The notes under the pieces: model-generated
What the model was told of the DNA's origin: nothing
Databases searched by the model: none
What the model saw: only the letters and a program-made list of their open reading frames with translations
Shown here: positions 49,432-63,726 of the stretch, piece after piece
How positions within the stretch are numbered: position 1 is the stretch's first letter
How the letters are laid out: every line of letters begins with the position of its first letter
NCBI GenBank assembly: GCA_000231825.2
Contig: JH720303.1
Location: 1,016,574 to 1,080,573, forward strand
Length of the DNA stretch: 64,000 nucleotides
From: Tetrahymena elliotti 4EA
Lineage: Eukaryota; Ciliophora; Oligohymenophorea; Hymenostomatida; Tetrahymenidae
Direction of reading: 5' to 3'
Position numbers and translations under genes: made by a program

Positions 49432-49873
49432 TTTCTTCAAGTAAAAATGAAAAGATAAATATAAATTTAAATTAGGTCTAATTAAGAAAGACGGGCGGAA
49501 AAATTAATATAAAAGCAATGCTAATTAATAATCACTTAATATTGGAGGGGAATTAAATATTTTTCTTTTCTAATTACTGAGGAAGGGAAGAAATATTTAG
49601 ATTTTAAAATTAAAATAAATAAATAGATGGCAAATTATAATTTGAAAAAGCATAAGAATTAAACAAAAAAAAAGATTGTTGAATGAGTAAGTAATATATT
49701 AATGGCTCAGATTGGGTACACATTAAAAAAATGCGGATTTAAAATTTATCAGCGAAAATGTAATTAATATACATATATAATTAAAAATATTTAGCCAACC
49801 AAGAAATTAAAAAAAAGCAAAAAAAATTAAGCGAGTAAGTGAGGAGACACAAAGATAGAAATTTAATTAAGTG
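49432..49873. other. AT-rich spacer
   Basis: Upstream region of the SNF5 gene and 3' UTR of the following minus-strand gene. No feature recognised. Confidence 0.55.
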
Positions 49874-50530
49874 TCATTCATAAAGCCGAATAAAATACAA
49901 CTAAAATAATAAGAAAAATAATATAAATATTAATAACATTACCAATTTATTATGAATCCACCTTCTGCATTTCTCTAAGATTCTATTATTGTCATCTTGC
50001 TATTCTAATTTTTTTCTGAACCATAATTTCATGTTGTTTTTGTCTTCTTGCAACTTTTATTTTCCAAATAAATTTATTAGAATTGCTTTCTCATCATTTT
50101 TAAAATCTGTTTTTCACCAAGAATAAATCTTGATTGAATGGTTGCTTTTATTTAAAGATAAATTTTATTATGAAATTACTTCTTTTGCAATGTCAGAGAG
50201 TTTCATCTTAAAAGCTTTGAATGCCTTCTCTGCCATTTTACGTATTATTTTAGCTCTCTTTTATTCGCTTTTTGGGACAATTGCAGTAGTTGATGTACTG
50301 TTATTATCATATTTCTTTTCATAATAACAATATTCGAGTTTATTAATTGCTTATTCTATCTTATTCTAAACAGTATCGTCTGAATTGCATATCATTTGGA
50401 AAGACTCCTTCTTGGGAGCTTGCTATTGAATTTTACGCAAATCAAATTGCCATTTAATATCCCAATTAGTGCAAATTTCATATGAAAAGCAGTTATCCTT
50501 ATTCTATTATTCTTCCTCTATCTTCAACAT
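49874..50530 (-). CDS. hypothetical basic coiled-coil protein, about 174 residues
   Basis: Exons 50180-50530, 49943-50089 and 49874-49900 join in phase and end at TGA. The first exon reads NCFSYEICTNWDIKWQFDL and later KRAKIIRKMAEKAFKAFKMK. The second reads DKNNMKLWFRKKLEQQDDN and LEKCRRWIHNK. The last adds LYFIRLYE. The first intron (50090-50179) was chosen because the exon-1 frame otherwise meets TGA at 50114-50116 and then continues with clear coding sequence. The chosen acceptor (AATGATGAG) is purine-rich and unusual. Coding-like sequence in a different frame lies just upstream of the ATG (near 50535-50620), so an earlier exon is possible. No family recognised. Confidence 0.5.
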
Positions 50531-52308
50531 TTCGTTTTATTTTCCTCTTCTCTTATTTTATTTAATTATTTATCCTAACTATCTATTGATAAGCACAGTC
50601 TTTCTTGTTTTTCTTTTTTTTTCTTCTTAATTTATTAATCAAATTTTTTTTTGAAAAAATTAATAAGAAGACTATCCTATTTGCTTTATCAATTAATTAA
50701 AAACTATTAATCTTCTTGCACGCAAGACCTTTACTATTCACATGTTAAAAGTAGAAATCTAATTAGATAATCAGCAAGCAATATTTTACTTTATATCCCC
50801 CCGATTTTCTTATTGTTTCAGTACTCACAAACTACCTAAAACATCAAAGTAATTCAAATAAAGTATGTATTCATTCATAAATAATTTTTTATTTTATGAA
50901 TAAGTAGAAATAAATAATTAAAAAACATATCTTTAAAGAAGTAGATATAAAGATATTTTAGTGGATTTTGCTTACTCTTAGGTTTTTTATTGAAATCTAT
51001 AATTTTTGTGTTATTTATAGAATTTTAAACTTGATTGATATTTAAAAAAATAAGATTAATTCCTTTGTATATTTTTATTTATTTTCAAATTTTATTAATT
51101 TAAAAATCTAATAATTTAAATTGTTATTTCATTTATTTAATTATTTTAAATCTTTTTTCAAATTTAAAAATTAATATCCAAATTTAAAATGTTTTTGATA
51201 AAAACAATTAAATTCTCTTTTAAATTTTCAGTTAATTATTCCAATAATACTGAAAGAGCAATTATTTCAGAAGATATTAATAAAATCAAAAACCTTATTT
51301 TTTATACACTACAAAACTTCTTATTATTAGCTATAAAGTAACTGAAAATATTTTTAAATATTAATTGATTAAAAATTTTTCTTATTATATAAAAATATTA
51401 GAATTAATTTTTTTTTTTTAAGAAACACAATAAATAGTTTATATTTTAAAAATAAATGAGATAAGGATTGATTTTTCATATTAAAATAATTTCAAAAATT
51501 ATTTATGTTTTTTTAGATTTTAAAATCTGTGTAGAATAAATTGATTTTATTTTAATTTCATAAATTTATTTTGAAAAGATTCAATAAAAATTTTGGAAAT
51601 TTAGGAGTTTAGAATATGATTAAGATTAAAATAGAAGAAAATTTCAAAATATTTTTATTTTTTGAAAAAAGAGTAAAAAATGATTCTTTTTAAAATAATT
51701 TAATATTTTTCTAATAAATTATAATTTTTACTATTTTGGCTATTTTTTAGTAGAAAATAAGCTTTTCTGATGAAATCATTTTTGAATTTTTGTCAGAAGA
51801 ATTTTTAATTAATGGTTAGCAAATGGGATAAGGAATTAAGAAAAAACAAAACAGATTTAAATAGAATAATACTTTTAATATTAAAAATAGAAAAATATCA
51901 AAACCAACTCGACGCTTACAAAAGAAATCATCGTCCACTAATTAAGAAAAGAGAGGAGACGACTTTGAAGAAAAAAGGTTGAATAAATAAATATAGGAGT
52001 TGCTGTACCTAATTGTATAGAATATCAATATCATTAAAAAAGTAATGATATGGCTAATGTATCTAGAAAAGAATAGGATAAGATAGGATATTTTTAAAGA
52101 ATAAAAAATAATATAATCTGAGTCGTCTTATAATTGAATATAATAAAAGCAATAAGAGGAATAAAATAAAAACAAAACGTTAAACAAAATTTAAAGAAAG
52201 AATAAGAGTTCTGATCAACAAAATAAAGGTAGAAGGACAAATAAAACCAAAAGGAATTTAAGATATTAAGTAAAAGTTTAAAAAGAATAAAGGTATCTGA
52301 TAAGTTAG
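50531..52308. other. AT-rich divergent intergenic region
   Basis: Between the divergent unknown gene and the deubiquitinase gene. The only distinct item is a small ORF at 51812-51982. The stretch 50880-51800 is extremely AT-rich with long A and T runs and no other feature. Confidence 0.5.
51812..51982 (+). CDS. possible small ORF, 56 residues, upstream of deubiquitinase
   Basis: ATG 51812 to TGA 51982, MVSKWDKELRKNKTDLNRI then a Lys/Arg-rich tail ending TTLKKKG. Richer in G and C than the surrounding DNA, and on the same strand 327 bases before the deubiquitinase ATG. It could be a small basic protein, an upstream ORF of the long transcript, or chance. Confidence 0.28.
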   Translation: MVSKWDKELRKNKTDLNRIILLILKIEKYQNQLDAYKRNHRPLIKKREETTLKKKG

Positions 52309-55300
52309 ATGTATCCATACGAACAACAAAAGGTGCAAATATATGATATTAATACACTTTTTGAAGAGCCTATCTCCAAAGAAACACTTTTGCAATACCA
52401 TGAAAAGTTTTGCAATATTACAGCAAAAGATTTAGATAAGTGGAAAGTTATAGGCAGAACTATTTACTAAATTACACAATAAACAGAACGTTAAACTCGT
52501 GTGTAAATGAGAAATATATTGGAATTCTATATTCTTTTGAATGAAAATCACCTGCTTTATGAAGATGGTAAGAACAGATGGCGCGATGTTTATTTAGCTG
52601 ATGACAAAGTATTCGATTTCTTTATGAACTCATTCTTCTATGATTGCGCTAAGTATTTAATTGATGAGAAATTATTTTCATATGAGGAAACAACTGAACT
52701 CTCTAATAAGATCCTGCTCTAGTCTGTTTACCTATTTCTTACAACTTTTGAAAAAACAACTATCCCTGTTATAGAAATGCTTGCATACATTTTCGATCAT
52801 AAAAAGTAGTATTTCTAAGTCAATAATAAAATAACCTCTACATTCCATGTAAGTTTCTTTAACTTTAAAGTGTCTATAGAAATAAGCTTATTTTTTTACT
52901 ATATTTTTTTGTTGTATTAAGTCAATAGAAGCAGCTTTATTCCTAAAAAGCATTTACAAATATAAAAGTTTAAAATATTTTTAAAAAAATCCTCTATTTA
53001 ATCTTTTTATTATCATGAGCATTAACTGAATATCACTAAGTAGAGTTTAGTTTAAACAAAATACAATAATAGGAAAAGTAAAGATTAAATAGTAAACAGT
53101 TTGGAAATAAAAAGAAAATAATTTCCTTAAAATGATTTATCAAGCATTTTGTAGATGTAAATCATAAAATAAGATGATTTTATTTTTAAATTTGAAAATT
53201 CTATCTTTTTATTGTTTTCTGATCTCACTTTTTGTGATCAGACTCGCACATAAATAAAATCATTGATTTTTAATTTACTTTGTAAATTAACTTTGCTTTA
53301 TTTATTTAATTATTTCCGAATATCACATTAATACATTTCAAAATAGAGACTTCAATTATTGTCTTTCAAATTTAGTATTTTAGTATCTTTAAATAATCTC
53401 CCTTTTCTCAAACTTTTATATCTTATTATACTTATTTATAAAGATTCAATAACTATTTGGTTTAAAAGATGACATTAGAGAATGGTTGTAGAAGCTTGAA
53501 ATTGGATAAATAGTAGATGCAATAAAAATTGATAAATAATATTTTAAGCATAGTTGGAGTAGAGCAGAAATAATCAATATTTAAGATGACCATATCTTTA
53601 TTAGATTTTTAAACTCATCTAAGTCATTTAATAGGTAATGCTTTAATTTGATTTTAAAAAATAAGTTCATCAACTTAATTCTTATTTTAGATCCGTTTTG
53701 AAAGAAAACTTTGATATTCGCGAAAAGGGTACCAGATGCCCAGATGAAGAATTAGAATGGAGACTTTAGCTTTAAGAAGGAGATCTTGTAGATTGTTGTG
53801 ATACTTCTCATGTATTTTATAACAGTACAGTTCTTTAAGTTAAAGAAATAGAAGATGAGCAGGGATATAAGATAAAATAAGTTTTTGTTGGTAAGATTTA
53901 TCCTATTTATTAAAAAATAGAAATAAAATAGCAAGCACATTAATTAAAATGTTTTTAATATTTACATGAAAATAGGTTATAGAGTTTATGATCCTAATGG
54001 TTAAAAAAAAGATGATAGAGGAAAATTTAATGGATGGTCTTAGTAATATGATGAATGGTTTGATGTTACACATCCCCGTATTTAAAAGTAAATATAGAAA
54101 TTTATTTTTTAGTTAAATTACTAATTGAATTTTGTAGGTATTAAACATAAGCAAAAAAATTATACACCAAAGCATCCACTACCAATTAAGATGAACATGT
54201 TGATGATTTTAATGACTTAGTTTAGACTTTAGAAGTAGAAAATGAAGTAGTTTATGCCTCACCAAAAAAAAATTAGACAGTTAATCTATTTTAGTTAGCA
54301 GCAATTAATAAATTTGGTAAAAAGGGTGGATTTGATTTAATATTAAATAAAGTTGAAGGACAAGGTGAGGAATGGTGCCCTATTGATCACTTAGCTAGCT
54401 TGATGCACATGTTCTCTAATGTTTAATTATGTTTAAATCGAAACTTTGTATATCCTTATGCAAAAAGAATTATTCCAGCAATCTAAAAAAGTATTTTAGA
54501 AAGCCCACCAAGCAATTTGCGTAACTTTACAAAGGAAAAAATTGATAGCGTTAATATGGGTTTAGGAAGTTTTATGAAAAGAATATACTCAATAGGACAA
54601 AAAATAGAAATGTTAGAAAAGTTTAACTTATAGACTGCACTTTAATCTTTCAATTCTGAATTTATTACAACCTAATTATAGGGTCTTAAGACAATTATGG
54701 AGCTTTTATCTCAACTTCGAAGTGATAGAACTGCTGAATCTCTTTAATCTTCTGAATTAAAAGATTGGATAGAAGAAAATTAAATATTTTAAAAGTTATT
54801 TAATAGCTCAAAATATCAGCTTATTTAAAAAGCTGGAGACTTTTTTAAATTCATGTTAAATGAAGGAATGATTAAAGATTATCATCTTGAAATTCTTTGG
54901 GGTTAAACACGTAAAAATGATACTGAACTTAAATTAGCTATTTTTAAAGTAATTTTTTTTGCTTATCAATTCTTTTTACAACTTATTAACCCTAAAAAAA
55001 TATAAATTAATAGATTCTTTCCGACAATTTTTACATTCAGTCTTTTGATAAAAATATCATCGATTTCTTTTTGAAAAAAATTATTGAAACTGAACCAGAG
55101 TAAATTGGTATTGAAGTTATTCATTTAGTCCATAGCTTTACAAGATTCCGTAAAAATTTAACAAGTGAATTTTAGGATAGCGTCAGACTTTTCTATTGGA
55201 AGTTGATTGAAAACAGTTATTAACTTCCTTTAGAAATAGTTGAAGAAACAATTAAATCTTTCTGTGAGAGTTATAATATTGATAATAATAGAATTACTAT

Positions 55301-58300
55301 TTAGGCTGTTTTAGAAAAATGCATCGATCATATAAATTAAGTATTAATTATAATTACTATGATTCATCAATAATATTTTTTTTAATAAAAGGGAACTCAT
55401 AGCACTCTTTATATTTTGAAGATTATTCAAAAAATAGTTGATTAACTTTATCCTTCATCAGGCTATATTGATACAATAGTAAAAAAAGAGGCCGTTAATT
55501 TCTTATTCACTGAAAAAAATATTGTTCATGTATTAGTTAATAATATTCGTCAAATGAAAAAGGATTTGTTACAAAAGATTCAAGAAAAGTTTGGATCTGA
55601 ATAAGTTAATTAATTAACTGAGGCAATATTAGACTCATTAGTTCAAAGAAATACATACATAGAACATATTCAACAAAGAATAGATTTCTTAAATTTTAGT
55701 AAAAATTTGAAACATTAAGATATCCTTTATTTATTTAAATTTAATAAATTAGTTTATATGAATCTACCTAATGATATTGAGTTAACTTTAGAAGTTATTT
55801 CAGAAATCTGGGATGCAGTTATTGTTGAAGGTCTCATACCTAGAGAAAAGGATATTATTTATAAATGGTTCTCTGAGCTAAATACAAACAACATGAACCA
55901 AAGCTCATAATAAATCAAGAAAGAAGATTTAGATATATTTTTCCACATAAAGCTCTGTAGCGAAGAAGATTTAAGACTGATGACCCCTGAAGGACTTAAT
56001 TGCTTTAAGAGTATCTTTTGTATTTTGAATGAAAAAGAGGGAAAAATGAAAAAATACCCTTAAATTAAAATGTATAACAACAATAATATTTTATACAATA
56101 ATAATTTCAATTCTTCATATAATAATCAATAAAATGATAATCGCACAAATGTAATTAATTATTTTTTATTCATATTTTTTAAAATCAATCAATAAATAAA
56201 TTTTTTTATTAAAAAAATACTTAGCCTGATTTTGAGTATTCAATGCTTGATCTTCCAACCAACTTGAAAGGAATAGAATCTTTGTGGACTTTGATAACTC
56301 TTAATTAAAACTAAGATGTAATTGCAAAGGCCCTTGAATTCTTAAATAATCTTCATACTGTAAACTAAATAAATTAAAATTTTCTTGAATTTTCAATTCA
56401 TTTTTTTAATAAATAAAGAATTTTGATCAAACGGTATCAGAAACTGAAGATGTTATTAAAAGAAGATATTACTAATAGGCATATGAGTATTTATAGAAAT
56501 AAACATAAGAGGGTAATCCTGAAAAGATTAAGAGATGCATTATGATTATGGAAAGCATTCTTGATGAAAGTGAAAAGAAAGGAAATGGTGGATTAAAATC
56601 ACTTATGTCTTTATCTAAAGGAGAGTTAATTACTCTATGTTTCTAAACCACTTACTATAATAGTGATATACCTAATAACTTCTCATTTAAAATGTACACA
56701 AACGATTCTGTCATGGATTTATTATACAAAGTTGGCTTATACATTAAGTGTACTTATGAAGAAGTAGCTTTAGCAATTGCTGAGCCAAAGAGAGAAATTG
56801 AACCTAAAGAAAATGGTAAATCCATTTCTGAATTGAGGTAATTTGTTAATTATTTTAAAATCTTCAAGTTATTTATAAAATAAAAATAATGATAGATTAA
56901 AAAATGGAGAAAAATTGCTAGTTTCACAAAGGAAAGGAAGTCCTGTCAAGGAAGAAGACTTGATAACTAACGGAGAGATTAATCCTAAAGCTATTAGAAT
57001 ATTTAAAAAATGGTTCTAGTAATTTCAAGTTGAAGGAAAAATGAAACCTTTACAAGTTGCGTAATTTATAAATTCATGTACTAATGATAACTGTATAGAA
57101 ACTGATAATAGAGTTGTTAATTGTATGGAAAATAATGATAAAGGAAAGAAAGGTTATCTCAATGAAGAAAATTTCATTGAATTTTACTCCACAGCTTGTC
57201 GTGTTAAGCAAGAAGTAGTTCGTAAGAACCTTGCTACTCACGGTTACAGAAAGGACTTGAAGAGATATGATGAGGTTACTATAGAATCAATCGATGTCAC
57301 TTCTATGCCACGTTACATTTTAGCTCGTGATGAAAAATTCTTTAAAATGGTACAAATTTACAATTTTTATGACACTTAAACAATATTTTTTATATTCTTA
57401 TTCATTTATTTAATTTATTATTACAGATATTTGATTTGCTAGATAGAAAAGATGTTGCAAATGTAACATGGAGATTCATTAGTAGACTTCCTATTAGTCC
57501 AGTTCTGTATGAAAAGATTGTCAAATTAGATGGAATTAGAAATTAATAGAATCCAAATTGGGAAACTGTTCTTGGAGGTGAGTCCATGTACAAGCTACTT
57601 TATAATCTTCATGTTATCGAATATTTGATGGAAGAAGGAGAAGTTGTGAGTATAGAAGACAAATAAGAAGCTTCAACATCTTATAATAAAATTATAGGTG
57701 ATGAATCTGAAGAACTTAAATAATTCAAAAGAAATTGGAGATCTGATTTTATAAAATTAGGAGGTTTCGATCACTTATTCAAGAGATTTAATTCTTTGAT
57801 AACAAAAAAAGATATTTTGAATATTGACACTTTCTCAAAATATATTTTATCGTTTATCTTAAAAATATTCAAAAATTATATTGTTGCAGCTTTTGCTTGT
57901 GACTAATCTCACATTTACAAAACTGTAACTCGTATGAGTTTGACCCATTTACCTCTGCCTGCATTAATCTTATCAATCAGAGAAGATATTAGAAATAATA
58001 GAGAACTCACTGTAAGACGTAAGGAAAGCGAGTATAGAGAAACTCTTATTGAACAAGAATTAAAAAGAATGGAGACCATGGATGACTAACAACACACAAA
58101 GAACTCAAATGAAAAGAAATAAAATTATGAAGTAAAAATTGAAGAGAGTGAAGAGTTCTTATTACTTCTTAGTAGTCTTTAGTCTTAGGGTTTAAGCAAA
58201 TAGATTCTTTAAAAGTTTGATTTTATGTCATTTTTGGTAAATTATTTATCCAAATTTTATTTTAATCTAATTGAATTTTTATAAAATTAAAGAATCAGCT

Positions 58301-61300
58301 TTGTAAATTGTGTATGGATTTCATCACTTCTAATTCAGAGCTTGAAAGTGAAGATAGAATTATAGTTGAGTTTTCTTTGTTAATAGTTAGTGCTATATTG
58401 ACATATGATAAGACTATCTCTGATTAGTTCTTTGATGAAAGCTAAAATGAATTCCCTCAACTTCTATCTTCAGGTCTTTTCTATAAAGGAAATTAAAATA
58501 TTAGAAAAGTATTTAACCACTGCTTCTTTATGGTTGCTTTTTCACATTTGTCAAATAACAATTCTCAACCAATAAAAAGATTGATGCATGTGTTGATTAA
58601 TAATATCCCAGGATTACATAATGATAATTAAAATTGCACTTAATATTTTGAATTATTTTGTGCTCTCCTCGATAGCTTAGCATATCATTAGATTGACACA
58701 TCTGTCTCATATGACTGGCTTGATTTCTCTTCACTTCTTAAATAATTAGTTAGTGGACTTAAAAACCATGAAAGTACAGAAACTAGAACTCAAACTAAAA
58801 ATGATAAAATTCTTATTGGAATTCTTAATCTATGTGATAGAATCTTATCTTTCAAGGAAGAATTGAAAATTGAAGTAGGATCACCAGAAGGACATAATTT
58901 AGTGAAGGAAATTTTCCATAAGTGCTTATTTGACTTACAAGATCATTAATTGATCGAAAATGAAGATATAAAAAGATATGACAAGCTTGTTGTTAAGTGC
59001 AAAGGAGAAACTAGTAGAATAGCTGCATTTAGGTATTTTTTATAAAAATTTTTTTTGAAAATTTAATTTAAAAAAAATAAACAAGATTATTAATAACACT
59101 GTGCAAAAATTGCCCTCAAAATATGCAGGTACTAATGGAAAATGGGCTTTAGTAGCTTATAGAAATGCTTCCATAAAATACTGGATACTAACTTTCATAT
59201 ATGAGAGAATCGAAAAGTGATTATGGATATGTTGGAATCAAAAATTTAGGATGTATCTGCTACATGATTGCTATGATCTAATAATTCTTCATGACTCCTA
59301 CATTTAGGTAATTTACATCTTTTATGATAAAAACAATTTAAATAATTTAGTATTTATAATGATATGAATTTTATTCTAAAGATATGCTATTTTAATGGCT
59401 AATGATCAAGAGGAAGAAAATATAGTAGAAGCTTTTTATAATAAGAAAAAATTGAAAACTGATGATAACATCTTACATCAATTTTAGTAAATGTTTAGTT
59501 TCTTAGAAATGAGTGACAGAGTGGATTACAACCCTATAGAATTTTGCTTCTCTTTCAAAGATTACATGGGTGAACCTGTCAATACAGTCATTTAGCAAGA
59601 TGCCTAAGAATTCTTGAATATGATTTTTGATAAGTTAGAAAATGGATTGAAAAAGACTGCATTTAAGAATATCTTAGAAAATGTATATGGTGGTAAATAG
59701 TGTTCATAAGTTATTTGCTCAAACTGTAAATAAGTGAGCACTTCTTATTAACAATTTTATAACCTTTCAGTTGAGGTTAAAAACTTCAAATCTTTAACTG
59801 AATCTTTAGACTAATTTATTACTGGTGAAACTATTTAAGATTTTAGATGTGAGGGTTGTGAAAAAAAAGTTGAAGTTACTATACGTAATAGCTTAGCTTC
59901 ATTACCAAATGTGTTAATTGTTCATTTAAAGCGTATCATTTTTGATTTGGAAAGCTTGCAAAATATTAAAGTAAATACACGCTTGGAGTTCCCTGAAAGT
60001 CTTGATTTAGAACCTTACACAAAAGAAGGGCTTGAAGCTCGTGAGTTGGGTAATAAAGAAAACCTAAAAGAAAAAGAAAACTATGAATATAAATTAGTTG
60101 GTGTTGTTGTTCACACAGGAACAGCTGAATATGGTCACTATTATTCTTACATAGACTTCTCACGTAAGAAAGAGCATCTCAGCTAATAAATGAAAGAATC
60201 TTGGCTTGAATTTAATGACTCACGCGTTCGTGACTTCTCTATTAAAAATATTGAAAATGAGTGCTTTGGAGGACACAATAATGATTGGGATGACAGCTCT
60301 TTTAATTTTGGATGGTTTAGAAACAGAGATAATAGTAAGAATGCCTACATTTTGGTTTATGAAAAGAAAATAAAAGACCCAGTTTAACTTGTTTTTGAAA
60401 ATAAATAACAAATGGATAAAGTAATATAATCTCTTCCAATTACTAAATATGAAATTCAAGCATAAGGATAAGTAAATTATTTTAGTTTTATTTAAGAGGA
60501 TGTATTAAAAAGTTAATATTCTTTTTTATTAGTAGAATGAGGAGAAGGAACCTGAATAAATTAAAGTTCTTGTTGATTATTTTGACTTCTAGCCATATGT
60601 TCCTGATAATTTCTTTAAGAAAGTATGGATGGATAATCATCAATTTATGTTTGAAAGACACATTTACAATGAGAGTTTTTACTAATTCATTAAGGAGATC
60701 ACTAATTCAATTGATTTACCGATTTTAACAGATGAAGATTGCCCCAGAGGATATTACAAGGATTATGATAAATACCCATAAGAGATGAGAGATTCATTTG
60801 CTAGTTTGCTTCAAACCCATGCTAAAATTATTATGGATCTCTTGAGTAAGTCACATGGATCATAGGTAAAAAATAAAATTTTCTAATTAATATTTAATAA
60901 TTTGTGTATGCAATAATAAAGATGATTGATGAAATGATTAATAGATTAAGGGTATTGCTAAAATTATGCCCAGACTAATGTTACGAGTTCTTCTGTGTTA
61001 ATTTGATGAAAGATTTCCTGTAAAAAGAAGGAGCTATAATAAAATCATAAGATATTTCTGTAAAAAATTTCCTCTCTAAAATGTATTCTGATTGTACCTA
61101 GATAATAATCAACTTCTATGACATAAAATTATCTTTTAAAGATGACTTGGAAGAAATTAATAGTGAAGTTTCTTCTGAATAAATGACTAATGAAGAGAAG
61201 AAAAGCAGATAGTAAAAAGTGATAAAAAATACAATTAACTACTTCTTAAATACTCTTCTTCAATACTTGTAAAACTTTGGACTTAAAAATGTCTTCAAGA

Positions 61301-63726
61301 ATGAATAGTATTTTATGGTAATTTATTAATTAATTTTTATTCAATTTTAATTCAAATTTTTTAATTCTATTTCTAACAAAAAGTTTTGGGATGCATTCAG
61401 CTAGTAAGGTTCTGAATAGATAAAGTACTTAATTAAATAAGATGTTTGTATCTAATTTTTAGATTATTTTATGGGAGACGATTCTCCTCTCTCTAAAACA
61501 AAGGAATACATGAGTTCACGTTCTATAACTCCTCGCTACACGCATGTTGTTAAGTGCATAGCAAACATAATAGAACATGCTTTTGTTCCTTTCTGTGATT
61601 AGGATAGCACTAAATTCTAATTGAAAGATCCTTTATATAAAGAAGAATATACTTTATCATAAACTGTTTCCTTATTTGTTTTAAATTCTTAATTCTGGGA
61701 AAAATTAATTTCAAACGAAACAATTGATCCATCAGTGCTTAAATAATTAATATAAAGATTGGCATTAAATCATGATTTGGTGACTAATCTAGTTTCTGAA
61801 GCTATAGTTCGTGGTATGCATCGTTTAGGATTAGATGAAGTTAAGGTAATTGCTTAGGTGATTTTACATTTCTTAAGCTTAAAAGACGATTTTAGAAGAA
61901 TACGTATTGAAGCTATTTTAGGTGTTCCTGTTTTAGTTTAGAATTACCTTTCTCCTTAATAGCATATCCACTAAGAAGATGCTTTGTAGGTTACAGCTCA
62001 TTATGGAACATATGCTCTTAATTGTATCGATGATTAGAGTCTTTGCATGAAGACTTCTTTGTAAATAGAGAGTACATGCAGTATGTTAGAAGCAATTTAT
62101 TCCAATAGAAAGAATTCAGATAGTATTTCTGTTTAGCTTTTGATTGTTCTTCTCTAATTAGTCATTGAAAATGAAGATATTGCAGAATATATTGCTTTTG
62201 CTCCTTCTCCCAGCTATATATTTGCAAAATATGTAGATTTTATTGACCAATTCATCAAAGAGTATCATCATAATAGTCTGATTTAAAAGTATTCTATGGT
62301 TCCTAAAGTTGAATTTGCTCAAAATTGTTTAATGCTTTATCCATACTTTAGATAAAAGATAGATGCTATTTATTAGCATAAGAATATCAAATTTGCTCCT
62401 TCAGAAAACGAATTGGCAAACTTAGAAAGTGAATCTAAAGAAGCAGGTGGAAATAATGATATTAACAACCAAGAAGGGGATGAAGAAGAAAAAAATTCAA
62501 ACAACAAAACATCTAAAGATAGTAATCAATATAATATTGTTGTTAAAGAAATCGATAAAACTGAGGTTAACTACTCTACTTCATAATAATCAGCTAATAC
62601 ATCTTCAGACTAGCAAAATATTATTTATAATAATAATCATCTCAACTAAGGCTTTTATCCACTTTACACAATTGGTAAAACTCGTAATGTTTCTGTGCTC
62701 AGAGAAGCTTAATTACCTATTACAGATAATTTCTTAACTGAAGAAATAATGGAAGAATATAGTGAAAAATTAGAATAAGTTAAGACCGAGAAAGAACTAA
62801 ATCAACTCGTAGAAGAGCTAGATGAATTGAAAACTGAATGTGCTCATTCTTATGAGTATTTCAATATTTATGAGCGTGAAATAAATACATATATTACAGA
62901 TAACTAACCTACTTAGACAGGAAATAAATCTTATGACTCTACAATAGTAAGAGATTGTTTTATTGTTTCTTAGATGATGCCAACAACATCACCTTGGAAT
63001 GGATTTTTTAAAAATAAATATGCTTCGTACTACAACCAAAGCTAGCTGTCATAGGTTGATTAATAGGAACAGAGTAAATTTTTTTTCTTCATTTTTTACA
63101 AATTTCATTACTTTTAAAAATTAGATAACAGTATTGAGAACTACTTCAAGAATGCTAATACTGTAAGAGAAATAGTAGTTGTGAATAAAACTACCAACTA
63201 ACTAGACATCAAACTTAATTTCATTTTACATGATCCTGATAATACAAACTAAAAGCAATTACCTAAATTTGGAAAATACTTTAGAGTTAAAGCAAAAAGC
63301 AATGAAGTTATTTTCTCTGTATAGAAGTTAAATTTGTAAGAAAATTGGGGTAATTATGATATTTAAGTAGAGTATACTACATTCTAATTTAATGACCCAT
63401 TAAAATGCTAACTCCATTTATAACTTGTTGAATTTAATTTATAAAACTACATGAAACAAAATATCTAATCTATTCAATAAAATGATAAATTATCTAACAC
63501 AACCTCCTAACTCAAATATTTTGGATTAGTTAATTCAAAGTAACTCTAAGTTGTTCAAAATTAAGAAAATAATTTTGAATAATATCAATAAGATAATTAA
63601 GAAGAATTAAGTGAAGGAGATAATATATCATAAAGTGATGCTGAAGATAAAGCTTTGAGGGATTAATATGAAAAAATAAATACTTCAAGTGAAGAATCAA
63701 ATGAAGAAAATGAAGAGGAAATTTGA
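52309..63726 (+). CDS. giant ubiquitin-specific protease, USP9X/USP24/USP34 class
   Basis: Eighteen exons join with every phase consistent to 9,831 bases, 3,276 residues: 52309-52848, 53444-53634, 53691-53890, 53976-54087, 54138-54948, 55014-55340, 55392-56150, 56225-56359, 56419-56837, 56896-57349, 57427-58236, 58293-59032, 59086-59307, 59382-60471, 60533-60865, 60922-61317, 61384-63073 and 63125-63726. Residues about 270-345 (QEGDLVDCCDTSHVF to QYDEWFDVTHPRI) look like a chromo-barrel or tudor-knot fold. Long helical-repeat regions flank a peptidase domain at about 1880-2220. This has the Cys box GYVGIKNLGCICYMIAMIQQ (C1891), QDAQEFLN, zinc ligands CSNC and CEGC, PNVLIVHLKRI, and the His box EYGHYYSYI (H2159), then WLEFNDSRVRDF. 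The very large size and flanks match the USP9X/USP24/USP34 group, which removes ubiquitin from many substrates. The C-terminus is acidic and Gln/Asn-rich. Confidence 0.93.
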
